Below, one piece after another: positions 49,454-58,188 of a DNA stretch of 64,000 bases. How positions within the stretch are numbered: position 1 is the first letter of the stretch; the number at the start of each line of letters is the position of its first letter. The notes beneath the pieces are model-generated. The model searched no databases and was not told the origin of the DNA. It saw only the letters and a list, made by a program, of their open reading frames with translations. A program made the translations under genes and the position numbers. The DNA comes from Pseudomonas denitrificans (nom. rej.) (GTDB lineage Bacteria > Pseudomonadota > Gammaproteobacteria > Pseudomonadales > Pseudomonadaceae), in contig NZ_CP043626.1 of assembly GCF_008807415.1 (NCBI RefSeq), positions 434,001 through 498,000 of the forward strand, in the 5' to 3' direction.

Positions 49454-50478
49454 ATGTTCAAACGTCTTGCCCTCGCCGCCGCCGTGGTTGCCGGTTTCGC
49501 TGCACAGGTCCACGCCGCCGACACCGAGCTGACCGTCTACACCGCCCTGGAACCGGAACAGCTGACCGCCTACAAGCAGGCCTTCGAAGCCGAGAACCCG
49601 GACATCAAGATCAAGTGGGTGCGCGACTCCACCGGCATCGTCACCGCCAAGCTGCTGGCCGAAAAGGATCGCCCGCAGGCCGACGCCGTGTGGGGCCTGG
49701 CGGCTTCCAGCCTGGCCATCCTCGACCAGCAGGGCATGCTGGAGAAGTACGCACCCAAGCACCTGGACGCCATCGGCAAGAACTACCGCGACCCGGCCAA
49801 CCCGCCGGCGTGGGTCGGCATGGACGTCTGGGCCGCGACCATCTGCTTCAACACCGTCGAGGCGCAGAAGCTGGGCCTGGAGAAACCGGTGAGCTGGCAG
49901 GACCTGACCAAGCCCGAGTACAAGGGCAAGATCGTCATGCCGAACCCGGCTTCCTCGGGCACCGGCTTCCTCGACGTCTCCGCCTGGCTGCAGACCTTCG
50001 GCGAGAAGCAGGGCTGGCCTACATGGATGCCCTGCACGAGAACATCGGCCAGTACGTCCACTCCGGCTCCAAGCCGTGCAAGCTGGCCGCCGCCGGCGAG
50101 TTCCCGATCGGCATCTCCTTCGAGTACCCGGCCGTGCAGCTCAAGCGCCAGGGCGCGCCGCTGGACATCGTCCTGCCGAAGGAAGGCCTGGGCTGGGAAA
50201 TCGAAGCCACCGGCATCGTCAAGGGCACCCAGCATGAAGCCGCGGCGAAGAAACTCGCCGACTTCTCCGCCAGCCCCAAGGCCATGGAGCTGTACAAGGA
50301 AAACTTCGCCGTGCTGGCCCAGCCGGGCATCGCCAAGCCGCAGACCGAACTGCCGGCCGACTACGAGCAGCGCCTGATCAAGAACGACTTCGCCTGGGCC
50401 TCGAAGAACCGCGACGAGATCCTTGCCGAGTGGCGCAAGCGCTATGACGGCAAGTCGGAGAAGGTCGCGCAGAAGTAA
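49454..50478 (+). pseudogene. 2-aminoethylphosphonate-type ABC transporter binding protein (single frameshift near 50017)
   Basis: A periplasmic binding protein of the iron/phosphonate (FbpA/PhnS-like) group. It has a signal peptide ([18 protein letters not shown]) and the family start [39 protein letters not shown] and [18 protein letters not shown], an anion-binding Ser/Thr loop, follow. After EKQGW (about 50016) the correct sequence moves to another frame ([20 protein letters not shown] to KSEKVAQK-stop 50478). One missing G in GGGCTGGCC at 50011-50018 explains it; corrected length is 341. CAAGGAG precedes ATG 49454. Confidence 0.86.
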
Positions 50479-50504
50479 GGTTCGACTGAGATTCGGCACT
50501 GGCG

Positions 50505-50776
50505 GCTCCCTCTCCCCAACCCTGGCTGCGCGCCCCGCTCCGAGGGAGAGGGGGCTGTCCGGTGTGCTGGTTCGAGGTTGGCGCAGTCCTGTTAGCCAGC
50601 GAAGCGTGACAGGGCGGCGCGACCGACGTGTCATTTGCTTGCCGACCCAGGCAGCGGGTTGCTGAAGGCAGTTGCCTGAATGCCCTGAGGCAGCAGGATG
50701 AACTCGGAATTCTTCTCGGCAGAGGAGGGTTCCCTCTCCCTTCGGAGCAAGGCGCGTAGCCAGGGCTGGGAGAGGC
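50505..50776. repeat. Inverted repeat pair flanking a short spacer, no gene
   Basis: 50505-50555 (CCTCTCCCCAACCCTGGCTG then CGCGCCCCGCTCCGAGGGAG) and 50729-50776 are near-perfect reverse complements about 45 bases long, separated by about 175 bases. They resemble the element at 2780-2901. The 336-base interval holds no convincing gene. It separates the transporter from the FAD oxidoreductase. Confidence 0.8.
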
Positions 50777-50814
50777 GCTTTTCTGCTTGTTTTATACGCA
50801 AGGAACTTATCCCC

Positions 50815-51945
50815 ATGACCCAGACCCACTGCGACGTCGCCATCGTCGGCGCCGGCATTCTCGGCCTTTCCCATGCCTACGCCGCCGCCCGCCGCGGCCT
50901 GTCCGTGCGTGTCTTCGAACGCACCGCCACGCCCCTGGGCGCCTCCGTGCGCAACTTCGGCCAGGCGCTGGTCACCGGCCAGCCGCCGGGCGAGATGTCG
51001 GAACTGGCCCGTGCCAGCCGGCCGATCTGGGCGCAATGGGCGGAAGGCGCCGGGTTCTCCCTGCGGCGCAACGGCTCGCTGCTGTTTGCCCGCAGCGAAG
51101 CCGAGGAACACCTGCTGGAAGCTTTCTGCGCCGGTCGCGCCAGGGAGCTGGACTACCGCGTGGGCCTGCTGCGCGGCAGCGAACTGAACGACCTCTATCA
51201 GGGCCACTTCCGTCATCATCGCGCGGCACTGCTGGGTTTCGACGACCAGCAACTGTATTCCCGCGAGGCGCTGCCGAGCCTGATCGACTACCTGCGCCGC
51301 GAGCACGGCGTGGCGTTCCACTTCTCCACCCTGGTGCGTGACGTCGACACCGGCGTGCTGCGCACCACGGCGGGCACCTTCACCGCCGGGCAGGTGATCG
51401 TCTGCTCCGGCCACGACTACCAGACGCTGCTGGCCGAGGTCATCGCGCCGCTGGAGCCGCAGGTATGCCGGCTGCAGATGCTGCGCGCCCGCCCGCAGGT
51501 CGACATCGGTCTTTCCCATTCGATCCTCACCGGCCTGAGCTGCGTGCATTACGGCGCCTTCTCCGACCTGCCCGAGGCCGAAGCGGTGCGCGAGCAGATC
51601 CGCCGCGAAACGCCGGAGCTGGAAGAGCAGGGCATCCATTTGCTGGTCAGCCCGACGCCCCATGGCGAGCTGATCATCGGCGATTCCCACCACTACGGCA
51701 GCGACGCCGCGCCGTTCAACGCCGAATTCGTCGACCGGCTGATGCTGGAGCTGGCCGAGGACACGCTGGGCATGCGCGTCGAGGTTGTCGAACGCTGGCA
51801 GGGCGTCTACGGCTCGCGCGGGCCAGGACCGTTCTCGGTGCTGCAGGCCGCCGACGGCATCAGCGCCGTGCTGATGCACACCGGCGTGGGCATGAGCATC
51901 GGCCCGGCGCTGGGTGAACGCACTGTTGCCGCACTGTTCGGCTGA
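50815..51945 (+). CDS. FAD-dependent oxidoreductase of phosphonate clusters (TIGR03364-like)
   Basis: A 376-residue DAO-family flavoenzyme. The N-terminal dinucleotide fold is DVAIVGAGILGLSHAYAAAR (G-x-G-x-x-G, about 6-25). ASVRNFGQALVTGQPPGEM contacts FAD and the C-terminal HTGVGMSIGPALGER closes the FAD site. This subgroup recurs beside aminoethylphosphonate transporters. Published work on such enzymes points to oxidation of aminophosphonates or N-methylated forms to phosphonoacetaldehyde; that assignment here is inference. AAGGAA precedes ATG 50815; the longer frame from 50698 crosses the repeat. Confidence 0.82.
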   Translation: MTQTHCDVAIVGAGILGLSHAYAAARRGLSVRVFERTATPLGASVRNFGQALVTGQPPGEMSELARASRPIWAQWAEGAGFSLRRNGSLLFARSEAEEHLLEAFCAGRARELDYRVGLLRGSELNDLYQGHFRHHRAALLGFDDQQLYSREALPSLIDYLRREHGVAFHFSTLVRDVDTGVLRTTAGTFTAGQVIVCSGHDYQTLLAEVIAPLEPQVCRLQMLRARPQVDIGLSHSILTGLSCVHYGAFSDLPEAEAVREQIRRETPELEEQGIHLLVSPTPHGELIIGDSHHYGSDAAPFNAEFVDRLMLELAEDTLGMRVEVVERWQGVYGSRGPGPFSVLQAADGISAVLMHTGVGMSIGPALGERTVAALFG

Positions 51946-52006
51946 CACGGGGCTGTCATCTGCCGTTCACCCGCTTCTGTTAACACCGGAAGGGCGATGC
52001 GGCTTT

Positions 52007-52075
52007 CGTAGGGCGCATGAAGCGGAACGCTTCATCCGCCATGGCGGATGACCGCAAGCGGTCATTCGCCCTACG
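52007..52075. repeat. GTAGGGCG-type repeat, double-hairpin copy
   Basis: CGTAGGGCGCATGAAGCG, CGCTTCATCCGCC, GGCGGATGACCGC and GCGGTCATTCGCCCTACG form two hairpins inside an overall palindrome. It is built like the copy at 46326 but with different stem sequences (ATGAAGC and ATGACCGC instead of ATAACGC and ATAACCC). Confidence 0.85.
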
Positions 52076-52103
52076 TCAGATATCCCAGGTTCAGCGGGGT
52101 CCC

Positions 52104-53126
52104 ATGAACCACAGCATCGTCCAGAACCATCAGGATTCCGACCTGTTCGGCCTGCTGTATGGCTTCAGCTTTCGCCCCGGTCAGCCAGGGCTCGAGATCG
52201 ATTCGCCCACCGCCCTGCAGCGTCTGCAGGAGCCGCGAGCGGCGGACGAGTTCCTCTGGCTGCACCTGAACCTGGCGCACGCGGCCTGCGAGCGCTGGAT
52301 GAAGTCGCACCTGGAGCTGCCCGACTACTTCTTCGAGACCCTGCGCGAAGGCTCGCGCTCCACCCGCATCGAGCATGTGGACGGTGCGCTGCTGGCGGTG
52401 GTCAACGACGTGGTATTCGACTTCGGCAGTCGCATGTCCTCGGATGTCGCCACCCTCTGGGTCTGCGCCCGTGGTCGCCTGCTGGTCACCGCCCGTGCGC
52501 AGCCGCTGCGCTCGGTGGACACGCTGCGTTCTTCGGTGAAGCACGGCGAGAGCTTCAACTCGCCACTGGAGTTGCTGATCCACCTGCTGCGCGACCAGGG
52601 TGAAATCCTCACCCGCATCGTTCGCGAGACCAGCATCAGCGTGGACCGCATCGAGGACCAGCTGCTGTCCTCGCGCCTCTCCGCCAGCCGCGCCGACCTG
52701 GGTGCCATGCGCCGCGTGCTGGTGCGTTTGCAGCGCCTGCTGGCGCTGGAACCGGGCTCGCTAATGCGCCTGCTCAACCGCCCACCGATGTGGCTGACGG
52801 AGGACGATGTGCGCGTGCTGCGCGAGGCTACCGAGGAGTTCTCCCTGGTGATCAACGACCTCACCGCGCTGGGCGAACGCATCAAGCTGCTGCAGGAAGA
52901 GATCGCCGCGAAGATCAACGAGCAGAGCAACCGCACGCTGTTCACCCTCACCGTGGTCACGGTGCTGGCGCTGCCGATCAACATCATCGCCGGCTTCTTC
53001 GGCATGAACGTCGGTGGCATTCCCTTTTCCGGCGACCCGGAAGGTTTCTGGATCCTGGTGGTGCTGGTGGCCAGCTTCACCGGTCTGGCCGGGCGCTGGG
53101 CGTTCCGCAAGCGCGACGATTACTGA
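52104..53126 (+). CDS. CorA-family transporter, ZntB-like
   Basis: A 340-residue metal-ion transporter of the CorA superfamily. The large soluble domain (about 1-275) ends in the long pore helix (LGERIKLLQEEIAAKINEQS). Two membrane helices follow (about 285-305 and 315-335), joined by the pore motif GMNVGGIP, the G-M-N signature. ZntB-type members move Zn2+, CorA members Mg2+ and Co2+; the short form with VARGRLLVTARAQPLRSV-like segments is nearer ZntB. ATG 52104 is preferred because upstream in-frame codons lie in the repeat. Confidence 0.85.
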   Translation: MNHSIVQNHQDSDLFGLLYGFSFRPGQPGLEIDSPTALQRLQEPRAADEFLWLHLNLAHAACERWMKSHLELPDYFFETLREGSRSTRIEHVDGALLAVVNDVVFDFGSRMSSDVATLWVCARGRLLVTARAQPLRSVDTLRSSVKHGESFNSPLELLIHLLRDQGEILTRIVRETSISVDRIEDQLLSSRLSASRADLGAMRRVLVRLQRLLALEPGSLMRLLNRPPMWLTEDDVRVLREATEEFSLVINDLTALGERIKLLQEEIAAKINEQSNRTLFTLTVVTVLALPINIIAGFFGMNVGGIPFSGDPEGFWILVVLVASFTGLAGRWAFRKRDDY

Positions 53127-53138
53127 CGGGATTTCCCT

Positions 53139-53185
53139 GTAGCAGCGCGCCATGCGCGCGATCGCGGGCATGGCGCGCTCCTACA
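53139..53185. repeat. REP palindrome
   Basis: TGTAGCAGCGCGCCATGCGC and GGGCATGGCGCGCTCCTACA flank CGCGATCGC, giving a full-length inverted REP pair just after the CorA-like gene. Confidence 0.85.
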
Positions 53186-53205
53186 GTCAGATTCCGGCGT
53201 CTGGG

Positions 53206-53233
53206 CAAAAAAAGACCGGCGCAAAGGCCGGTC
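53206..53233 (-). terminator. Rho-independent terminator for phhABC
   Basis: On the reverse strand GACCGGC pairs with GCCGGTC around CTTTGC and is followed by seven T residues, 20 bases after the phhC stop. Confidence 0.92.
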
Positions 53234-53252
53234 GAGGGGGAAGAATTCGTCG

Positions 53253-54448
53253 TCAGCGGCAGACGCGGGCGATGGCTGCCGCCAGGTGATCCAGGCGCTC
53301 GCCGTCGAGCCCGGCGATATTCGCGCGGCCGCTGCTCACCAGGTAAATGCTGTGCTCCTCGCGCAGGATGCGCACCTGGTCGGCCTGCAGGCCGGTGTAG
53401 GAGAACATGCCGCGCTGGATGGCGATGTGTGCGAAGCGATCCGCCAGCCCGTGGGGCGCAAGGCTTCCACCAGGCCGACACGCAGCTCGGCGATGCGCCC
53501 GCGCATGCCGTCCAGTTCGTCCAGCCAGAGGTTCTTCAGTTCCGGGTCGCCGAGGATGGTGGCGACCACTTCCGCGCCATGGGCTGGCGGGGTGGACCAC
53601 AGGTTGCGGGCGAACAGCGCCAGCTGGCTGCGGATGTCGGTGAGCTTGTCGGCGTTCTCGGCGCAGACGATCAGCGCGCCGACGCGGTCGCGGTAGAGGC
53701 CGAAGTTCTTCGAGCAGGAACTGGTGATCAGCACTTCCGGCAGGCTCTGGGCGAGCAGGCGCACGGAGTAGGCGTCCTCTTCCAGCCCGTCGCCCAGGCC
53801 CTGGTAGGCGAAGTCCAGCAGCGGCAGCAGTTCGCGGCGACGGACGATTTCCAGTACGCGCTGCCATTGCCCGTGATCCAGGTCGAAACCAGTGGGGTTG
53901 TGGCAGCAGGCGTGCAGCAGCACCACGTCGCCCTGGGGGATTTTCTCCAGCATGGCGAACATGGCTTCGGCGTCGAGGCGGTTGTCCGCGCCAACGTAGG
54001 GGTAGTGCTTGATCGGCACGCCAGCGGCGGCGAACAGGGTCTCATGGATCGGCCAGGTCGGGTCGCTCAGCCAGATGCTCTTGCCCGGCAGGCAGTGCGC
54101 GATGAACTCCGCCGCCAGACGCAGGGCACCGGTGCCGCCGGGTGTCTGGGTGGCGTCGGCGCGGGAGTCGGCCAGCAGCGGCGAGGTGACGCCCAACACC
54201 AGCTCGCACAGGCGCGCGGCGAACAGGGCATCACCGTGGCTGCCGACGTAGCTCTTGGTGGTTTCGCTATCCACCAGGCGCTGTTCGGCGAGCTTCACCG
54301 CGCGGGGGATCGGGGTGAGGCCCTGGGCGTCCTTGTAGACGCCCACGCCAAGGTCGAGCCGCGCGGGATTGGGGTCCGCCCGGTAGGCTTCGAGCAGGCC
54401 CAGGATCGGGTCGCCCGGTACGCGGGTGACCTTGGCGAAATGGTTCAT
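53253..54448 (-). pseudogene. phhC: Aromatic amino acid aminotransferase PhhC (single frameshift near 53459)
   Basis: A PLP-dependent class-I aminotransferase that removes the amino group of tyrosine and phenylalanine. LDLGVGVYKDAQGLTPIPRA is the aspartate/aromatic transaminase start. HACCHNPTGFDLDHGQW carries the PLP-binding Asn, LLDFAYQGLGDGLEEDA the Asp/Tyr, and SSCSKNFGLYRDRVGAL the Schiff-base Lys (about 248). After VGLVEAL the frame is lost (53459). The native C-terminus (HGLADRFAHIAIQRGMFSYT to AAAIARVCR-stop 53253) is in the next frame. One missing base in GGGGCGC explains it; corrected length is 398. It starts in an ATGA overlap with phhB. Confidence 0.9.
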
Positions 54449-54801
54449 TTGCGTCCCTCTGCTGTCGCGGCCAGCTCGTCGGTGCGCGCGGCCATGATGA
54501 AGTCGTTGCGGTGCAGGCCCTTCAGCTCGTGGCTCCACCAGGTGACGGTGACCTTGCCCCACTGGGTCAGCAGGTCGGGGTGGTGGCCTTCTTCCTCGGC
54601 GATGGCGCCTACGGCGTTGGTGAAGGCCAGGGCGTGCCTGAAGTTCTTGAACAGGAAGACCCGCTCCAGTTCCATGTGATCGTCACGGACCTCGATGTTC
54701 CAGTCCGGAATCTGCTTGATCAGAACCGCCAGTTCTTCGTCGGACACCTTCGGGGCGTCGGCGCGGCAGGCTTCGCAATGGGCTTGGGTGAGTGCGGTCA
54801 T
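54445..54801 (-). CDS. phhB: Pterin-4a-carbinolamine dehydratase PhhB
   Basis: A 118-residue enzyme that dehydrates 4a-hydroxytetrahydropterin so that the cofactor of PhhA can be recycled. [20 protein letters not shown] and [20 protein letters not shown] carry the E-x-x-x-H-H-P signature (catalytic His). GGAGAA precedes ATG 54801. It is the middle gene of phhABC, 105 bases after phhA, and overlaps phhC. Confidence 0.95.
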   Translation of the reverse strand: MTALTQAHCEACRADAPKVSDEELAVLIKQIPDWNIEVRDDHMELERVFLFKNFRHALAFTNAVGAIAEEEGHHPDLLTQWGKVTVTWWSHELKGLHRNDFIMAARTDELAATAEGRK

Positions 54802-54906
54802 GAAAGGTTCTCCTTGTCGTGGGGTGGCATAGGAGTGCGCTCGCGAACCATCTTAGGCTCGCGAGCACGTCTCATCCTAGGCACAGATGGGCTCGATTGC
54901 AGCGGA

Positions 54907-55695
54907 TCAGGCGGCCTGTTTCGGCGGAAACTTCGGCGCGTGCAGGCCCAGGCGCATGGCTTCGCGCACCAGCGCCATGATGTCCTCATGGGCCAGCTCG
55001 AACAGCCGCTTGAGTTCGGGAAGCACGAAATACAGGGGCTGCAGAATGTCGATGCGGTACGGCGTACGCATGCATTCCAGCGGGCTGAAGGCCTGGTGCT
55101 CGGGCTCGCCGGAGAGGCTGTAGACCGTCTCCCTGGGTGACGAGAGAATGCCGCCGCCGTAGATGCGCAAGCCCTGCGAGGTATCCAGCAGGCCGAACTC
55201 GATGGTCATCCAGTAGAGGCGGGCGAGGTACACGCGCTCTTCCTTGCTGGCGGCGAGGCCGAGCTTGCCGTAGGTGTGGGTGAATTCGGCGAACCAGGGA
55301 TTGGTGAGCAGCGGGCAGTGGCCGAAGATCTCGTGGAAGATGTCCGGCTCCTGCAGGTAGTCCAGCTCTTCCGGGGTGCGGATGAAGGTGGCGACGGGGA
55401 ATTGCTGGCTGGCCAGCAGCTCGAAGAAGGTCTGGAACGGGATCAGCGCCGGCACCCGCGCCACGCGCCAGCCGGTGGCGGCCTGGAGCACCTGGTTGAC
55501 CTCGCCCAGCTGCGGAATGCGCTCATGGGGCAGGCCGAGCTGCTCGATGCCGTCCAGGTATTCCTGACAAGCGCGGCCCTCGATCACTTTCAGCTGGCGG
55601 GTGATCAGGGTATTCCAGACCTGATGTTCGGTTTCCGGGTAGTGGATGAAACCGTCTTCGTCAGGTTGGCGGGCCACGTACTGCGTTGTCTTCAT
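54907..55695 (-). CDS. phhA: Phenylalanine 4-monooxygenase PhhA
   Basis: A 262-residue iron- and tetrahydropterin-dependent hydroxylase that makes tyrosine from phenylalanine. EPDIFHEIFGHCPLLTNPWF holds the two iron-binding His (H-x-x-x-x-H), and the third ligand is the Glu of YWMTIEFGLL. RVARVPALIPFQTFFELLAS and GGGILSSPRETVYSL are family regions. ATG 55695, with GGAGGC upstream, gives the same 262 residues as P. aeruginosa PhhA; the open frame continues to 55737 without support. Promoter elements for PhhR and sigma-54 lie upstream. Confidence 0.96.
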   Translation of the reverse strand: MKTTQYVARQPDEDGFIHYPETEHQVWNTLITRQLKVIEGRACQEYLDGIEQLGLPHERIPQLGEVNQVLQAATGWRVARVPALIPFQTFFELLASQQFPVATFIRTPEELDYLQEPDIFHEIFGHCPLLTNPWFAEFTHTYGKLGLAASKEERVYLARLYWMTIEFGLLDTSQGLRIYGGGILSSPRETVYSLSGEPEHQAFSPLECMRTPYRIDILQPLYFVLPELKRLFELAHEDIMALVREAMRLGLHAPKFPPKQAA

Positions 55696-55742
55696 GGAGC
55701 CTCCAGCGTCGAGCTGCCTGTTCTTGTGATGACTCACAAATA

Positions 55743-55887
55743 GCGCGATGCGTGCCGGCGAACAGCCCCCTTGGCGCTACCTTGGCAGGTCGGTGGTCCG
55801 TCAATCCGTAAAGAAAACATTACGATCGTCGGCGCCAGCATCCGGCCATGGCTTGAAGGTGCGGTGATCTGTCACATATTCTTGACG
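55743..55887 (-). promoter_or_regulatory. phhA promoter: candidate sigma-54 site and PhhR boxes
   Basis: On the reverse strand CGGCACGCATCGCGCT (around 55742-55757) has the invariant GG and GC dinucleotides ten bases apart, fitting a sigma-54 -24/-12 promoter although the -12 TT is missing. A PhhR/TyrR-type box, CGTAA-N8-TTACG, is at 55807-55824 about 65 bases upstream. A weaker one (TGTCA-N8-TGACG) is near 55870-55887. The divergent phhR start lies beyond, so one of these may also govern phhR. Confidence 0.6.
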
Positions 55888-55955
55888 GTAATTTCCGGCC
55901 GCCTTGCGAATACCCGTGCCGGAGCGCCCACCACAACGACAACCACGGGCCCGCC

Positions 55956-57518
55956 ATGCGCATCAAAGTGCACTGCCAGAACCGCGTCGGCATCCTGCGC
56001 GACATCCTCAACCTGCTGGTCGACTACGGCATCAACGTCAACCGCGGCGAAGTCGGTGGCGAGCAGGGCAACGCCATCTACCTGCTCTGCCCGAACCTCA
56101 TCAACCTGCAGTTCCAGTCGCTCAAGCCCAAGCTTGAAGCGGTGCCCGGCGTGTTCGGCGTCAAGCGCGTCGGCCTGATGCCCAGCGAACGCCGTCACCT
56201 GGAGCTGAACGCGCTGCTGGCGGCGCTGGAGTTCCCGGTGCTGTCCATCGACATGGCCGGGCAGATCGTCGCGGGCAACCGCGCCGCTGCTCAGCTGCTG
56301 GGTGTGCGCGTCGACGAAGTGCCGGGCATCCCGCTGTCGCGCTACGTCGAGGACCTCGACCTGCCCGAACTGGTGCGGGCCAACAAGGCACGCATCAACG
56401 GCCTGCGGGTGAAGGTGAAGGGCGACGTGTTCCTCGCCGACATCGCGCCGCTGCAGACCGAGCACGACGAAAGCGAAGCACTGGCTGGCGCCGTGCTCAC
56501 CTTGCACCGCGCCGATCGCGTCGGCGAGCGCATCTACAACGTGCGTCGCCTGGAGCTGCGCGGCTTCGACAGCATCTTCCAGAGCTCGCGGGTGATGGCC
56601 GCCGTGGTGCGCGAAGCGCGGCGCATGGCGCCGCTGGACGCGCCACTGCTGATCGAAGGCGAGACCGGCACCGGCAAGGAGCTGCTGGCCCGCGCCTGCC
56701 ACCTCGCCAGCCCGCGCGGGCAGTCGCCGTTCATGGCGCTGAACTGCGCCGGCCTGCCCGAATCCATGGCCGAGACCGAACTGTTCGGCTACGGCCCCGG
56801 TGCCTTCGAGGGCGCACGCCCGGAAGGCAAGCTCGGCCTGCTGGAGCTGACCGCCGGCGGCACGCTGTTCCTCGACGGCGTCGGCGAAATGAGCCCGCGC
56901 CTGCAGGCCAAACTGCTGCGCTTCCTGCAGGACGGCTGCTTCCGCCGCGTCGGCAGCGACGAGGAGGTGTACCTGGACGTGCGGGTAATCTGCGCGACCC
57001 AGGTCGACCTGTCCGAACTGTGTACCAAGGGCGAGTTCCGTCAGGACCTCTACCACCGCCTCAACGTGCTGTCGCTGCACATCCCGCCGCTGCGCGAATG
57101 CCTGGACGGCCTGGAGCCGCTGGTGGAGCACTTCCTCGACCAGGCCAGCCGGCAGATCGGCTGCTCGCTGCCCAGGCTGTCGCCGCAGGCACTGGATCGC
57201 CTCGGTCGCTACCACTGGCCCGGCAACGTGCGGCAGCTGGAGAACGCGCTGTTCCAGGCGGTTTCGTTGTGCGAAGGCGGCACCATCCGCCCCGAGCACA
57301 TCCGCCTGCCGGACTACGGCGCGCCGCACCCACTGGGGGATTTCTCCCTGGAAGGCGGGCTCGACGCCATCGTCGGCCGGTTCGAACGGGCGGTGCTGGA
57401 GCGGCTCTACCGCGAGCACCCGAGCAGCCGGCAGCTGGGCAAGCGGCTGGGGGTGTCGCACACCACCATCGCCAACAAGCTGCGAATGCATGGGCTGGGG
57501 CAGAACGACGAATCCTGA
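55956..57518 (+). CDS. phhR: Sigma-54-dependent aromatic amino acid regulator PhhR (TyrR-like)
   Basis: A 520-residue TyrR-family activator. The N-terminal ACT domain is MRIKVHCQNRVGILRDILNL (1-70), followed by a PAS domain (about 78-190) and an AAA+ domain (about 207-430). Walker A is GETGTGKE, the sigma-54 contact loop reads GAFEGA, Walker B is GGTLFLDGVGEM, and RLNVLSLHIPPLRE follows. The C-terminal helix-turn-helix is SSRQLGKRLGVSHTTIANKL. It activates phhABC in response to phenylalanine and tyrosine. The loop is GAFEGA rather than the usual GAFTGA. It is divergent from phhA. Confidence 0.94.
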   Translation: MRIKVHCQNRVGILRDILNLLVDYGINVNRGEVGGEQGNAIYLLCPNLINLQFQSLKPKLEAVPGVFGVKRVGLMPSERRHLELNALLAALEFPVLSIDMAGQIVAGNRAAAQLLGVRVDEVPGIPLSRYVEDLDLPELVRANKARINGLRVKVKGDVFLADIAPLQTEHDESEALAGAVLTLHRADRVGERIYNVRRLELRGFDSIFQSSRVMAAVVREARRMAPLDAPLLIEGETGTGKELLARACHLASPRGQSPFMALNCAGLPESMAETELFGYGPGAFEGARPEGKLGLLELTAGGTLFLDGVGEMSPRLQAKLLRFLQDGCFRRVGSDEEVYLDVRVICATQVDLSELCTKGEFRQDLYHRLNVLSLHIPPLRECLDGLEPLVEHFLDQASRQIGCSLPRLSPQALDRLGRYHWPGNVRQLENALFQAVSLCEGGTIRPEHIRLPDYGAPHPLGDFSLEGGLDAIVGRFERAVLERLYREHPSSRQLGKRLGVSHTTIANKLRMHGLGQNDES

Positions 57519-57608
57519 TGAGGGCGTGGGATCTGCCCGCGGTCGCGGGTGGGGGACTTTCCGGTTTGCAGGATTTCGCGGGCAAGGCCCGTTCCTTCCC
57601 GAGCAGTT

Positions 57609-57638
57609 CGTAGGGCGTTCCGGGTTATCCGCCCTACG
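57609..57638. repeat. GTAGGGCG-type repeat, short copy
   Basis: CGTAGGGCG and CGCCCTACG flank a short inner part (TTCCGGGTTATC). The inner stem has lost one arm. A REP fragment (AGGAGCAGGCCATGCCCGCG) follows at 57660-57680. Confidence 0.8.
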
Positions 57639-57708
57639 TAAACGGGGGAGCGCGCGTTGCAGGAGCAGGCCATGCCCGCGATCCGTCGGCAGGGCCGGCG
57701 CCAGCCAA

Positions 57709-58077
57709 TCACCAGGTCTTCGGCCGATACCCCTTCACGCAGGCCCGCACCTCGTCGTCGATCACGTTGCCCGGCTTGATGCAGTCGGACAGCCTGCGCG
57801 GGCTATCGCTGTAGGGAGAGCCCGCTGGAGTCGCCTGTGGGCCGGCAGGGGAAATACCCAGGCGGCTTTGCAGCACCACCCAGCGCTCCTGAAGCCAGGC
57901 ATGGCTGGTGGGGTTGCGCCACAGGGCAGTACCGGCGGCGAGGAGCAGCAGCGGGATGAGGAACCACAGCAGCGGCCTCACCAGCAGCCGCCAGTTGCGT
58001 TTCGGGTCTTCGGGCGGCTTCTGCTTGTTCCGCTGCCTGACCTGCTCCCAGTAATAGTCGCGATCACGCTCGCTCAT
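57709..58077 (-). CDS. Hypothetical single-pass membrane protein, 122 aa
   Basis: A small protein starting MSERDRDYYWEQVRQRNKQK, charged, then one membrane helix (LLWFLIPLLLLAAGTALW, about 34-52). A C-terminal part ends CIKPGNVIDDEVRACVKGYR with two Cys about 13 residues apart. It is probably anchored in the inner membrane with the Cys-containing tail in the periplasm, where a disulfide is possible. It lies 111 bases from and divergent to the Lhr gene. No family is recognised. Confidence 0.72.
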   Translation of the reverse strand: MSERDRDYYWEQVRQRNKQKPPEDPKRNWRLLVRPLLWFLIPLLLLAAGTALWRNPTSHAWLQERWVVLQSRLGISPAGPQATPAGSPYSDSPRRLSDCIKPGNVIDDEVRACVKGYRPKTW

Positions 58078-58188
58078 CGGTGTGCTTCCGCCGGGTGGAT
58101 GCGTGAAGAGTAACGGCTGGCGCGACCTGCGGCGAGGCGCGATCAGTGGTCCTTGTGACCGGCTTCGCGCACCACCATATTGGTCTGC

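Noticed and set aside
52790..54679. 629-residue plus-strand frame across corA-like, phhC and phhB genes
   Set aside because: It overlaps three recognised genes and has no coherent domain.
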